Counted from the first letter of the stretch, positions 23,990-32,749 are shown. The stretch: 46,351 bases of DNA from Chryseobacterium gleum (GCA_945897565.1 CAMDFN010000019.1:1-46351), one strand, 5' to 3'. The notes: generated by a model from the letters alone, not told the origin. Numbers and translations: made by a program.

Positions 23990-26401
23990 TTAGAGTTTGA
24001 TCACGCGTTGGGTATATTGGTATCCATTTTGCGTAATCCGGACTTGATAAATACCTGCCTTTAACTCGCTAATTTGGAAGGTGTTCAGGCCATTTTCAAT
24101 TTTCTGAAGACTTTGTATTTGCTTGCCGTTCAGGTCGAGAATAGCAATGTTACTTACCTCTTCAAGGTCTTTTATATCTACAATCAAAACCTCATTTGCA
24201 GGGTTTGGATATATAGAGACTTGCGAAAGCGGATGGTCATTGACACCAGCTCCTGAAGTAATGTTGATGGTGTAATCTTCGGTTTCTCCGTAGCTTGCTG
24301 GGCCACATGGCGCAATAGCGCCGTCGGGTTGGTAAGAAATGCGTATGCGCATACGGACATTACCTGTATAGGAAGCCAAAGGGACAGTTACATTGAAGGT
24401 ATTGACCCAACCGGCTGCAACCAACACATAAGCTACTTGCTCGCCTGCATCATTGAAATCAAAATCGTTGTTGAAGTCTATCCAAGCGGCAATTTCGTCG
24501 TTGGTGTAGGCGGCTGCTTGCGTGTTATTGACAATTGCAGGTGTAATGGTGAGCGTATAGGCTGTGCCCTGCGCCAATGATGTGCTGGTACCTGTAAAAT
24601 CGGTGTAACCGTTTGTGCCGCAGGCAGAGGTGTTGTTGATGGTATTGAAACTAACCGTATTGATGTATTCATCGCAAACGGCGCTGGCCGTACAAGGGCC
24701 CGTGACTTGCGCCACCACAATATAGTTGTTCTTCGTTTCTACATCAGCTCCTTGTGCATTGCTTGCCGAAAGGCTTACAGTATACTGACCAACATTGCTG
24801 AATAGGATTTGTGGGTTTTGCGTGCTTGCACTGCTGCCACCGGCGTAGCTCCAGCCTGATGCAGGGCTCACAGACCAGGTCCAAGAAGTTGGAATCCCGA
24901 TAGACAAGTCTGTGAAGTTGACGGTGGTTCCGGGTGTAATGTTGGTTGCGCTCGCAGAGAAATTAGCCGTTGGCGCAACTGGTGTTGTTGGGGTGCAGGG
25001 GTCTGCAGCACCACCAAACACCAACACATTTAGGTTGGCTGGGTCTAGCCAAGGCTTGAGTTGCTCAATAGCCGTAGCGCCATTGTTGGCCCAGTGGAAA
25101 GCCATTTTGCCGTATTTGTCAGGTGCAGAAAGCGCCGTGCAAAAAGAGCCTCCTCCGGTGAGTGTACCGATGATGTTACCTGTGTTGTCAAAGAGGGGTG
25201 AGCCAGAAGAGCCACCTTCTGTGACGCCGTGCCCGTTGGTATTTGCTGTCCAGGTTACGCGCCAATGCGAGCCCGTAGCTGAGCCCCATTGTGTAGAAAC
25301 GGTATTGCCAGAGAAAGTAGATATTTTTTTGATGTCGCCAGCAGGGTGGTGGATACTCACTCCGCCTGTTGTTGGGCTTGTGCTCGCGTTCCAGCCATTC
25401 CAATACGCGTTGAGGTTGGCAGATTTCAAGTTGTTAATGACCGTGTTTTCATTGTTGGCGTTGCCAAGCTTCACAAGAAGGAAGTCAGAACCTGAATTGC
25501 CGCCTCCATCTGCTGCATCGGCAATGCGCAAGCAACCGGTGACAAAATAGTTGGCGAGTGTACCTGCTGAAGTAGGATTGGTGCAGGCGGCTGCTTCGTA
25601 ACGGAAATAGAATTTCCATTGGTTCATGTTGGCGGTGGTTGCATTTATACCGCAGTGTAGCGCCGTTAGAAAGTAAGGTTTGCAATCTTGCGCAGTGTTG
25701 TTGATCAAAGATCCCGTACACCAACCCGCTTGGGCACCTTCTACTACATAAATACGGGCCACGCCGCGTTTTTCATCTTGCCAGGCGTCGCCAACTGGCG
25801 AGCAATTGACATTGACCTCGCAAGGGTCAGATTCGTTGATTTTCTCAGTAGCCTCGTAACCCGTTGAACGGTAGTTGTACATGATGCGGTCGATGTAAAT
25901 TTCGGAAGGCGTGGTATACGCAGGCTCAGTGAGCGTAAGTAAGTGCTTAGATCCGCCACAAAGCGCAGCATTTTGCATTTGATGCGCTTCTACAGCTGCG
26001 CTTGTTAGCAAAGGATGTACGTCTTGGCCGGTCATGTTTTGAATGCGCAAGGTGCTACCTCCGTGCAAAACAAATTTGTCAAATAGGTAGCTAATGGCTT
26101 CTGCACCAGGCGCTGCAATTACTATTTGCCATGTCCGACTGCCGTTGGTGTTGGTGGTCCAGTGGCCGGCGTTTTGTGGCGTGAGGTGCGCAGGAATGGC
26201 TACACCGATGCGGTAAAGAACACCTTGTTTGTCGCGCAGGTCATCCTCTATTGCAAGTGCTGCAAGGTCAGGTGTTTGTAAGGAGAGCGTTGGGACGTCT
26301 TTAGAGAGTTCCAATTTGGTTGTGTGCACAAGTGTTTGTTGTGCCCAAACCCCAAGTTGAAGGCCTAAAAAGAGCAGCCCAAAGCGTAGTATTTTGTTCA
26401 T
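23990..26401 (-). CDS. Secreted lysyl-endopeptidase-like serine protease with PKD, GEVED and T9SS sorting domains
   Basis: 803 residues. A signal peptide (1-20, ending VWA) is followed by a ~180-residue pro-region. A trypsin-fold protease domain (~200-465) shows the triad His249 (TALHCG), Asp306 (SGSDFLLVKL) and Ser399 (EGGSSGSPLF), with paired Cys as in Lys-specific endopeptidases. A PKD domain follows (~475-565, FSASATNITPGTTVNFTDLS...WTWSVSP), then a GEVED domain (~580-710, WIDFNNDFDFNDAGEQVAY and YGETEDYTI) and a T9SS type A sorting domain (~725-803, VSIYPNPANEVLIVDI...LKAGIYQVRI). It should be exported by Sec and then by the T9SS whose translocon SprA is encoded nearby. A TAnnTTTG box precedes it. 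Confidence 0.93.
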   Translation of the reverse strand: MNKILRFGLLFLGLQLGVWAQQTLVHTTKLELSKDVPTLSLQTPDLAALAIEDDLRDKQGVLYRIGVAIPAHLTPQNAGHWTTNTNGSRTWQIVIAAPGAEAISYLFDKFVLHGGSTLRIQNMTGQDVHPLLTSAAVEAHQMQNAALCGGSKHLLTLTEPAYTTPSEIYIDRIMYNYRSTGYEATEKINESDPCEVNVNCSPVGDAWQDEKRGVARIYVVEGAQAGWCTGSLINNTAQDCKPYFLTALHCGINATTANMNQWKFYFRYEAAACTNPTSAGTLANYFVTGCLRIADAADGGGNSGSDFLLVKLGNANNENTVINNLKSANLNAYWNGWNASTSPTTGGVSIHHPAGDIKKISTFSGNTVSTQWGSATGSHWRVTWTANTNGHGVTEGGSSGSPLFDNTGNIIGTLTGGGSFCTALSAPDKYGKMAFHWANNGATAIEQLKPWLDPANLNVLVFGGAADPCTPTTPVAPTANFSASATNITPGTTVNFTDLSIGIPTSWTWSVSPASGWSYAGGSSASTQNPQILFSNVGQYTVSLSASNAQGADVETKNNYIVVAQVTGPCTASAVCDEYINTVSFNTINNTSACGTNGYTDFTGTSTSLAQGTAYTLTITPAIVNNTQAAAYTNDEIAAWIDFNNDFDFNDAGEQVAYVLVAAGWVNTFNVTVPLASYTGNVRMRIRISYQPDGAIAPCGPASYGETEDYTINITSGAGVNDHPLSQVSIYPNPANEVLIVDIKDLEEVSNIAILDLNGKQIQSLQKIENGLNTFQISELKAGIYQVRITQNGYQYTQRVIKL

Positions 26402-26429
26402 AGTTTGAAGAGATTATAGTAATTTCAAC

Positions 26430-26437
26430 CAAAAATA
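26430..26437 (-). promoter_or_regulatory. Bacteroidota -7 element for the secreted protease
   Basis: The minus strand reads TATTTTTG, an exact TAnnTTTG, 28 bases before the protease ATG in the 59-bp divergent gap with the response regulator gene. No clear -33 TTTG at the usual distance. Confidence 0.5.
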
Positions 26438-26460
26438 CACTTTTCTATTAAAAAAAGCAC

Positions 26461-27147
26461 ATGTACCGGATCTGTTTAGTGGAAGACGAGCAAAGCCTGC
26501 GCGATATGATTTCCTTGAATCTTGAATTGGAGGGATACACCGTAGAAACTTATGCAGATGGTGCGCAAGCACTTCAACTATTTTCGGGTCCGATTCATTT
26601 TGATTTAGTTATTTTGGACGTCATGCTGCCCCATGTTTCGGGTTTTGATTTATGTAAGGAAATCCGGAAGCATTCGGCCGTCCCAATTCTGTTCTTGTCG
26701 GCAAAGGGCACAACTGCAGACCGTATCGCAGGGCTCAAACTAGGCGCCAATGACTACCTCGTTAAGCCATTCGATTTAGAAGAACTTCTGCTCAAAATTC
26801 AAATATTGATCAATGGTTCGCTTCAAGCTGAGCAGCAAATCCAGAATCAAATTGGCGATAAACAAGTCGATTTTACTTCCTTCGAACTCCGAGATACCGC
26901 AGGTGTTTTACAGCATACTTTTACCAAAAGAGAGGTGCAGTTGCTTGAGCTTTTTCTCGAAAAAGAAGGAAAGGTCATTTCTAGAAATGAAATTTTAGAT
27001 CGCCTTTGGGGTTTAGAACAAATTCCGACATCCAGAACCATAGACAATTACATCCTGAATTTCCGAAAGTTGTTTGAGCCCGACCCCAAAAACCCTCGTT
27101 ATTTTCACTCCATTCGCGGAGTAGGGTACAAATTCTCTAGGGACTAA
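26461..27147 (+). CDS. OmpR/PhoB-family response regulator, no adjacent sensor kinase
   Basis: 228 residues. The receiver domain (1-~118) has acidic residues Glu8 and Asp9, phospho-acceptor Asp53 (LVILDVMLP), Ser80 in the switch position (LFLSAKG) and Lys102 (YLVKPFD). The C-terminal winged-helix DNA-binding domain (~130-228) has FTKREVQLLELFLEKEGKVISRNEIL, the recognition-helix region SRTIDNYILNFRKLFE and the wing RYFHSIRGVGYKF. No histidine kinase gene is next to it, so its partner must be elsewhere. It is divergent from the secreted protease, which may be a target (inference). Its stop overlaps that of the convergent transporter by three bases. Confidence 0.95.
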   Translation: MYRICLVEDEQSLRDMISLNLELEGYTVETYADGAQALQLFSGPIHFDLVILDVMLPHVSGFDLCKEIRKHSAVPILFLSAKGTTADRIAGLKLGANDYLVKPFDLEELLLKIQILINGSLQAEQQIQNQIGDKQVDFTSFELRDTAGVLQHTFTKREVQLLELFLEKEGKVISRNEILDRLWGLEQIPTSRTIDNYILNFRKLFEPDPKNPRYFHSIRGVGYKFSRD

Positions 27148-28412
27148 ACGCTGCGTTTTTCTTTGAATAAAAGCACAAACAAAATAGCCACCACTAAGGA
27201 GTAACCCGCAAACAACATCCATGCGCCATGCCAGTCTGTTTGGCCATCGGGTAGTATATAGAAAGCGCCAATGAGCGCGCTACTGGCAACAGTGCCAATA
27301 TAGGCGCCGATACCGTTGGTCATCATGATAAACAAGCCTTGCGCGCTCGAGCGAATGCTGCTGTCTGTATGGGCCTCTACAAACATTGAACCTGAAATCA
27401 GGAAGAAATCAAAGGCCATTCCGTATACAATACAGCTCATGACGATCAAGAATACGCCGAAATCTGCGCTTCCATAAGCAAAGAATCCATAGCGCAGCAC
27501 CCAAGCAAGTAAGGCAAAGAGCATCACATTTTTGATCCCGAAGCGCTTCAAGAAGAATGGAATAGTTAAAATAAATATGGTTTCAGAAACCTGAGAAATC
27601 GAGTAAATGATGGTTGAATATTTTTCAACGAGAGACCCCTTTGGAAAGCTGCTCAGGTAGGCATCGCCGTACATATTGGAAAGTTGAAGCGCTGCACCCA
27701 GCAAAATGGAGAAGATAAAGAAAAGTGCCATGCGGTATTCTGCGAATAGTTTGAAGGCGTCTAAACCGAGCTGAGAGGCCAGGCTTTTCTTGTCATTGGT
27801 TTTACCTTGTGGTTGGCATGCTGGAAGCGTGAAGGCATAAATACCTAAAAGTAAGGCACCAATTCCCGCAATGTAAAACTGATTTTCATTGGCCTTGCTA
27901 CCACTTAAATTGGTGAGCCACATCGCGGCAATAAAGCCGATGGTACCCCAAACTCGGATTTTCGGGAAATCGGTTGGAACATTCAGGTTGTTCATCTTTA
28001 AAATGCGATAAGAAACCGAGTTGGAAAGCGAAATTGTGGGCATATAGGCGAGCATGCCACCGAAAACGAGCCAATACAAGATTTCGTATGCTGCAAAGTT
28101 GCGCAGTGCCGGATAAGCACTTTGGAAATAATCGATTTGTGGAATGAGCAACATGAATACGCCGTAAAAAAGGTGTAAAACACCATATAAACGCTCGGCG
28201 CGCATCCATTTATCGGCAATAATGCCAATAAGGGAAGGCATCAGAATAGATGACAGAGCAAGTGTAGAAAAAATGGCGCCGAATTGAGGAAAGCTCCAAC
28301 CTTGGCCTTCAGTACAATAAGTGCCGATGGTGGTGAGCCAGGCTCCCCAAACAAAAAATTGAAAAAAACTGAGGAGGGTAAGTCTAGTTTTGATGGCGGC
28401 GGTTAAGTTCAT
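27144..28412 (-). CDS. MFS nucleoside permease (NupG/XapB-like)
   Basis: 422 residues with about twelve hydrophobic segments. The N-terminus LTLLSFFQFFVWGAWLTTIGTY and FSTLALSSILMPSLIGIIADKW match the nucleoside:H+ symporter family. YLVFGGMLAYMPTISLSNSVSY-type and VRIWGTIGF-type (IRVWGTIGFIAAMWL) segments follow. It probably brings nucleosides into the cell at the inner membrane. The start is ATG 28412 (MNLTAAIKTRL), overlapping the bfn 3' end by 29 bases; a TTG six codons earlier is not needed. It is the last gene of the menA-etfBA-bfn transcript. Confidence 0.87.
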   Translation of the reverse strand: MNLTAAIKTRLTLLSFFQFFVWGAWLTTIGTYCTEGQGWSFPQFGAIFSTLALSSILMPSLIGIIADKWMRAERLYGVLHLFYGVFMLLIPQIDYFQSAYPALRNFAAYEILYWLVFGGMLAYMPTISLSNSVSYRILKMNNLNVPTDFPKIRVWGTIGFIAAMWLTNLSGSKANENQFYIAGIGALLLGIYAFTLPACQPQGKTNDKKSLASQLGLDAFKLFAEYRMALFFIFSILLGAALQLSNMYGDAYLSSFPKGSLVEKYSTIIYSISQVSETIFILTIPFFLKRFGIKNVMLFALLAWVLRYGFFAYGSADFGVFLIVMSCIVYGMAFDFFLISGSMFVEAHTDSSIRSSAQGLFIMMTNGIGAYIGTVASSALIGAFYILPDGQTDWHGAWMLFAGYSLVVAILFVLLFKEKRSV

Positions 28413-28983
28413 CGCGGATTTTTGAGGCAAGTTCGTAATCTTCGTTGCCGAGGGCCTCAGATAGTTGGTGTTCTAGCTCTTCTGTAGCATAGATATCCCA
28501 TTCATTTGGTGCTTTCTCGTCTTGGCCAAAGATATCATTTTCGTCGTCAAAATCATAGGGTTCTGAAATTGAGCTCGGCGAAATGCCGCTGACTTCGTCG
28601 AGGATATTACTTAGGGTATAGATAGGTGCTTTGAAACGCACCCCAATGGCGATGGCGTCTGAGGTGCGGGAGTCTAGCTCCGTAGGGACGCCGTTTTGCT
28701 CGCAAATCAGTTTGGCAAAAAAGACGCCTTCTTTGAATTTATAAATGAGGATCTCGATAATATCCACATTAAATGCTTGACAAAATGCACGGAAGAGATC
28801 GTGGGTGAGGGGCCGTGAGGGCACCATGTTTTCGAGTTCTACTGCAATGGCCTGGGCTTCAAAACCACCAATAACAATGGGGAGTTTACGCAAGCCGTCG
28901 CGTTCTTCGAGCGTAAGAACGTAAGAGCCAGATTGTGTTTGGCTATAGGCGATACCGGCTATATCTAGGATTATTTTTTGCAT
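28384..28983 (-). CDS. Bifunctional nuclease family protein (DUF151) with C-terminal UVR motif
   Basis: 199 residues. Residues 1-~130 are a BFN/DUF151 domain (LTLEERDGLRKLPIVIGGFEAQAIAVELEN, RPLTHDLFRAF, SRTSDAIAIGVRFKAPIYT). An acidic linker leads to a UVR-like helical hairpin at the end (LEHQLSEALGNEDYELASKIRDELNRR), as in UvrB/UvrC. Plant and mycobacterial relatives have reported RNase/DNase activity, but the role of bacterial members is unsettled. The ATG shares one base with the etfA stop (TAATG), and the gene overlaps the transporter by 29 bases. DUF151 plus UVR is a known layout in Bacteroidota. Confidence 0.9.
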   Translation of the reverse strand: MQKIILDIAGIAYSQTQSGSYVLTLEERDGLRKLPIVIGGFEAQAIAVELENMVPSRPLTHDLFRAFCQAFNVDIIEILIYKFKEGVFFAKLICEQNGVPTELDSRTSDAIAIGVRFKAPIYTLSNILDEVSGISPSSISEPYDFDDENDIFGQDEKAPNEWDIYATEELEHQLSEALGNEDYELASKIRDELNRRHQN

Positions 28984-29924
28984 TAGTGTTGTGCAGCACG
29001 GAAGCGTTTCACCGCTTCGGTAAAGCGTGGCAGCACTTCAAATGCATCGCCTACAATGCCGTAGTCGGCTGCTTTGAAGAAAGGTGCTTCGGCGTCGGTG
29101 TTGATCACGACAATTACTTTAGAGCCATTGACACCAGCGAGGTGTTGGATGGCACCAGAGATACCTGCAGCGATGTAAAGATTGGGGCGGATAGCAATAC
29201 CAGTTTGGCCAACGTGCTCGTGGTGCGGACGCCATCCGATGTCTGACACAGGCCGCGAACAAGCGGTGGCTGCGCCAAGGGCCGCGGCAAGGTCTTCGAC
29301 CATGCCCCAGTTCTCTGGGCCTTTGAGCCCTCTGCCGGCAGAAACCACAAGTTCGGCTTCTGGCAATGGAATAGCTCCTTCAGGTTTTTTGGTTGCTTTG
29401 ACGGTAATTGCACTGCTGCCGGCTTGGCTGTCAAAGGCCTCTGTGCTGCAGTTGCCACCCGTTTGCTCGGGTTGGATACTGTTGGGCAACAAAGAAATAA
29501 TGCGCACCGCACTATTGACCTTGACAAAACCAAAGGCTTTCCCGGAAAACACATTGACTTTTGTGGTGCCATCGGCTTGAGGAAGCGCAACTGCACCTGC
29601 AACGAGGCCAGCTTTGAGGCGCACAGACAAGCGTGGCGCTACGGCTTTTCCGATGAGGTCGTGAGAAAAGATGATGTTACTGGCACCTACTTTGGCAGCG
29701 GCTGCGCCTACGAGTTTAACGAGCTGGCTCGGATCTTGACCATCGATATTGGCATCTTGCAAGATGGTGTTGGCACCATAAGCACCAAGCGTAGCCAATT
29801 GCTCGGGCGTAGCGTTTCCGTTGGTCACGACGGCGACGTCTGAGCCTAATTTTTTGGCGTAAGTGACGGTCTCCAAAGCTGCTTTGGACAAACCATTTAC
29901 TGAATTGATATATACGAGATTCAT
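28983..29924 (-). CDS. etfA: Electron transfer flavoprotein subunit alpha
   Basis: 313 residues. EtfA carries the FAD of the EtfAB heterodimer, which takes electrons from acyl-CoA and other dehydrogenases. The C-terminal FAD domain has the family signature: [85 protein letters not shown]. The N-terminal ~180 residues form the Rossmann-like domain shared with EtfB. It follows etfB by 12 bases. No ETF:quinone oxidoreductase is in the window. Confidence 0.97.
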   Translation of the reverse strand: MNLVYINSVNGLSKAALETVTYAKKLGSDVAVVTNGNATPEQLATLGAYGANTILQDANIDGQDPSQLVKLVGAAAAKVGASNIIFSHDLIGKAVAPRLSVRLKAGLVAGAVALPQADGTTKVNVFSGKAFGFVKVNSAVRIISLLPNSIQPEQTGGNCSTEAFDSQAGSSAITVKATKKPEGAIPLPEAELVVSAGRGLKGPENWGMVEDLAAALGAATACSRPVSDIGWRPHHEHVGQTGIAIRPNLYIAAGISGAIQHLAGVNGSKVIVVINTDAEAPFFKAADYGIVGDAFEVLPRFTEAVKRFRAAQH

Positions 29925-29936
29925 AGGTAAAAGCGC

Positions 29937-30677
29937 TTAGATGACTTTAGCTTCGTTGTGCAAAAGCGCAACGAGTTCGTCGAGGTTGTTTGGATCGATG
30001 AGTTTTACAGAAGACTTTGCAGCAGGCATGCTGTAAATGCTGAAGGTGGTGAGTGCGTCGAGCGCCACCGGAGCCACTACGTTGAGCGGTTTGGTGCGTG
30101 CGGCCATGATGCCACGCATGTTGGGGATGCGCTGCTCGGCCATACCTTTGGCACAGCTGATGACAGCAGGAGCCTGTACTTCTACTTCTTGCATGCCACC
30201 GACGATTTCGCGCTCGCAGCTAATGGTGCTGCCCATAACATCAAGTTTGGTAGCGATAGAAATGTAGGGCAGGTCTAAGGCTTCGGCTAGCATTCCTGCT
30301 ACTTGTGCACCATTGTAGTCAATGGTTTCTTTTCCTGTTAAGATGAGATCAAAACCTTTGCCTTTGGCGTATTCAGCAATTTGCATAGCGACGAAATAAG
30401 CATCTGAGGCGCTAGCGTCTATGCGAATGGCGTCGTCGGCGCCAATGGCCAAAGCCTTGCGCATAATGGCGTCGTCGGCGCTTGTACCGACGGTAATGAT
30501 GGTGACGTTTCCACCTTGCGCTTCTTTGAGCTCAAGGGCGCGCACCAAGGCATACCATTCGTCATAGGGGTTGACAATATATTGAACGCCGTTTTCGTCG
30601 AATTGCGTGTTACCGTTGGTAAAGGCAATTTTGGAGGTGGTGTCTGGCGCTTTGGAAATACAAACAAGGATGTTCAT
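29937..30677 (-). CDS. etfB: Electron transfer flavoprotein subunit beta
   Basis: 246 residues from ATG 30677 (MNILVCISKAPDTTSKIAF). This partner of EtfA binds AMP and completes the flavoprotein. Family segments are NPYDEWYALVRALELKE, ALAIGADDAIRIDA, GKETIDYNGAQVAGMLAE, and PAVISCAKGMAEQRIPNMRGIMAARTKPL, the EtfB signature region. It lies between menA (10-base gap) and etfA. Confidence 0.96.
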   Translation of the reverse strand: MNILVCISKAPDTTSKIAFTNGNTQFDENGVQYIVNPYDEWYALVRALELKEAQGGNVTIITVGTSADDAIMRKALAIGADDAIRIDASASDAYFVAMQIAEYAKGKGFDLILTGKETIDYNGAQVAGMLAEALDLPYISIATKLDVMGSTISCEREIVGGMQEVEVQAPAVISCAKGMAEQRIPNMRGIMAARTKPLNVVAPVALDALTTFSIYSMPAAKSSVKLIDPNNLDELVALLHNEAKVI

Positions 30678-30687
30678 GTGTGTTGAA

Positions 30688-31602
30688 TTAATGCGGAGCA
30701 AAGTTAAGTAAAATTGCAAAAAGCAAGGCTGAAAAGAAAGTCAATAACGCGACTTTTTTAAGTTCGGGGTCAAGTTCAGCTGGCGCATGCGTTTCTAGTA
30801 CTTTTTTGAGGTGTAGTACCAAACCAAGAGAGGGGAGGAGGGCAATGAATAAATAGTAGTTGTAGGTGCTTACAGCCAATAAATAAATCGTAAAAAACCA
30901 AGTAGCTAAGCCCGTCGCTACTAAGAAAACATGATAAATTTTCCCCTTGACGTAGCCGAGCATAACGACCACTGTTCGTTTTTGCATTTGGGCATCATTT
31001 TCAACATCTCTCAGGTTGTTGAGGTTCAAAACTGCTGTGCTCCAGGCCCCCATACTGATGGCTGGAAACAAAACCAACCACTCAAAACTTTCGCCATAGA
31101 GACCAAATACACCAATGACACTCACCATCCCGAAAAACAGGAATACCATGACGTCTCCCAAGCCGCGATACCCATAGGCATTTTTACCGACGGTATAGGT
31201 AATGGCTGCCGCAATGCATAATGCGGCCAAAAGAACATATACCACAATAGCTTGCTTGCTCAGGTTCGGGACACTTTTGTAAATCAAAAGTAAGGCGGAC
31301 ACAAGTGAAAGCAAACCAACTATCCACATGCCTGTTTTTACTTGAGAGGCAGTGAGTTGGCCACTTTGAATAGCGCGTGCAGGCCCCACGCGTTGCGCGT
31401 TGTCTGTGCCTTTTTGGCTATCGCCGAGGTCGTTGGCAAAATTAGAAAGCACCTGAAAACCTATGGTTGTGAGGAGTGCCAAACTAAAAATGAGCCCGTC
31501 GAAAGCGCCCAAAAGCGCCGCAAGACCGGTGCCCACGATAATTCCTGAAATTGAAAGCGGTAGCGTTCTGAGGCGCGCCGCATGGAGCCATGCTTGGATC
31601 AT
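30688..31602 (-). CDS. menA: 1,4-dihydroxy-2-naphthoate polyprenyltransferase (menaquinone synthesis)
   Basis: 304 residues from ATG 31602 (MIQAWLHAARLRTLPLSISG). This UbiA-family membrane enzyme joins the polyprenyl tail to 1,4-dihydroxy-2-naphthoate. About eight membrane segments are visible. The first Asp-rich site is NFANDLGDSQKGTDNAQRVG and the second is LNNLRDVENDAQMQKRT. MenA is also recognised by ARLRTLPLSISG and by GPARAIQSGQLT. It is first in an operon with etfBA, joining the ETF with the quinone pool. An exact TAnnTTTG box lies 23 bases upstream. Confidence 0.95.
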   Translation of the reverse strand: MIQAWLHAARLRTLPLSISGIIVGTGLAALLGAFDGLIFSLALLTTIGFQVLSNFANDLGDSQKGTDNAQRVGPARAIQSGQLTASQVKTGMWIVGLLSLVSALLLIYKSVPNLSKQAIVVYVLLAALCIAAAITYTVGKNAYGYRGLGDVMVFLFFGMVSVIGVFGLYGESFEWLVLFPAISMGAWSTAVLNLNNLRDVENDAQMQKRTVVVMLGYVKGKIYHVFLVATGLATWFFTIYLLAVSTYNYYLFIALLPSLGLVLHLKKVLETHAPAELDPELKKVALLTFFSALLFAILLNFAPH

Positions 31603-31624
31603 ATGGAATGATAACAATGAAATT

Positions 31625-31632
31625 CAAAGATA
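31625..31632 (-). promoter_or_regulatory. Bacteroidota -7 element for the menA-etfBA operon
   Basis: The minus strand reads TATCTTTG, an exact TAnnTTTG, 22 bases before the menA ATG. No clear -33 TTTG. Confidence 0.5.
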
Positions 31633-31666
31633 GTTGAATAATTTCCATCATCTGTCCGTAAATTTC

Positions 31667-31698
31667 TTTGTGCTTCATTTGGCAATTAGTTAACTTTA
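31667..31698 (+). promoter_or_regulatory. Promoter and possible operator of parDE
   Basis: TTTG (31667-31670), a 20-base spacer and TAACTTTA (31691-31698; one base off TAnnTTTG). The ATG is 15 bases downstream. The palindrome AGTTAACT (31688-31695) covers the left half of the -7 box and could be where the ParD ribbon-helix-helix binds for autoregulation (inference). Confidence 0.5.
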
Positions 31699-31713
31699 TC
31701 TAAATTCTACAGC

Positions 31714-31953
31714 ATGTCGAAAGCTAATTCTATCTTCCTGACCCCGCATTGCCAAACAATTCTTAATCGCGCCCTTGCAAATGGCCGTTTCAAAAGTGCC
31801 GACGAAGTATTGAGTGCTGCCCTTCAACTCTTAGACGATGAAGAAAGTAAAATTACTGCGCTAAACAACGCTATCGAAGAAGGTTTAGCTAGTGGTTGGG
31901 TTTCAGATTTTGATCCAGAAACCTATTTGAAGAAAATTAAAGGTCAGAATTAG
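31714..31953 (+). CDS. parD: ParD-like antitoxin, ribbon-helix-helix
   Basis: 79 residues. The N-terminal ~45 residues fit a ribbon-helix-helix DNA-binding fold: a short strand (NSIFLTPHCQTIL) followed by helices with the family phrase GRFKSADEVLSAALQLLDDEE. The C-terminal tail (LNNAIEEGLASGWVSDFDPETYLKKIKGQ) is the toxin-wrapping segment seen in ParD. It should neutralise the product of the next gene and repress its own promoter. Its TAG stop overlaps the toxin's GTG by one base. Confidence 0.9.
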   Translation: MSKANSIFLTPHCQTILNRALANGRFKSADEVLSAALQLLDDEESKITALNNAIEEGLASGWVSDFDPETYLKKIKGQN

Positions 31954-32240
31954 TGCGGCTTATTTTCTCTGAAAAAGCATTAAAGGACCTACAAGAAATT
32001 CATCATTATTCAAAATCTCAATGGTCTGAGCTTCAGGCTGACAAGTACTATTTTGATCTTGTGCAAAGTTGTCGGCATCTATGCGGCTTCCCAAAACTAG
32101 GTAAAAAGTACGATAAACTCAGGATCAAACCTCTAGGGCTGAAGGTATTCAAACACGTGATTTTCTACAGTACTGACGCGCAAAACATCTATATTATTCG
32201 TGTTTTGCACGAGTCAAGGGATTTAAAAAAAGTTTTTTAA
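31953..32240 (+). CDS. parE: ParE-like toxin (RelE/ParE superfamily)
   Basis: 95 residues from a GTG that overlaps the antitoxin stop (TAGTG). The pattern LIFSEKALKDLQEIHHYSKSQWSELQADKYYFDLVQSC, then FPKLGKKYDKLR, FKHVIFYST and IYIIRVLHESRDLKK, is that of ParE. ParE toxins poison DNA gyrase; RelE relatives cut mRNA. The RVLHESRD C-terminus favours ParE. The stop overlaps the stop of the convergent DUF2480 gene in the self-complementary TTAA. Confidence 0.9.
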   Translation: MRLIFSEKALKDLQEIHHYSKSQWSELQADKYYFDLVQSCRHLCGFPKLGKKYDKLRIKPLGLKVFKHVIFYSTDAQNIYIIRVLHESRDLKKVF

Positions 32241-32740
32241 CCTTTCTTATAAATTGGCACCGTACTGCACGGCTCACCATACATAATGCTTTTGGCATAA
32301 GGCTGAAGGAAACGCACCAAATAAGACATCGCAAAGGCGGGGTCTGGAATATCGGCGCAACCCTTTACAATCACGCGTTGGTCTTGTATTTCGTCGATAG
32401 CAATCGAACAGATTTCTTCTTGGATGAGCGCTTTGGCAAGTTCGTGTTCAGTGCCAACTTGGCTATACACATTCTCCTTTTGCAAGGCAGATGTCACCAA
32501 CATATACGCCCAGGTTGGGATAATCGCGTCGGTACTGCAAAAAATATAAACGGCTTTACTTTGGTATTGGGCCCAGTTGTGGTTTTTGATCCAGTCGCGG
32601 AAATCCTTTTCTTTCAAGACCAATCCTTGCCAAAGTTGTTCGGTGAGGTCAATGCCAACGAGCTGCGCACTTGGTTTGTAGTCGGCGAGGTCTAGCTGAA
32701 CCAAGCTGCTTTCCTTGACTTTATTTCTGATTTCTTCCAC
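32237..32740 (-). CDS. DUF2480 family protein
   Basis: 167 residues from a GTG (no other Met occurs before residue ~80, and the N-terminus EEIRNKVKESSLVQLDLADYKP matches the family start). Conserved phrases are FDWIK-type KEKDFRDWIKNHNWAQYQSKAVYIFCSTDAIIPTWAYML and a CADIPDPAFAMSYLVRFLQPYAKSIMYGEPCSTVPIYKK end. The three C-terminal Cys (near residues 128, 157) and many aromatic residues are family features. It is found almost only in Bacteroidota, and no function is known. It follows the rhomboid gene by nine bases. Confidence 0.82.
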   Translation of the reverse strand: MEEIRNKVKESSLVQLDLADYKPSAQLVGIDLTEQLWQGLVLKEKDFRDWIKNHNWAQYQSKAVYIFCSTDAIIPTWAYMLVTSALQKENVYSQVGTEHELAKALIQEEICSIAIDEIQDQRVIVKGCADIPDPAFAMSYLVRFLQPYAKSIMYGEPCSTVPIYKKG

Positions 32741-32749
32741 GCCTTAAAA

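Noticed and set aside
27146-27160. AAACG-CTG-CGTTT plus T-run as the response regulator's terminator
   Set aside because: Only a 5-bp stem with a 3-base loop; too weak to list.
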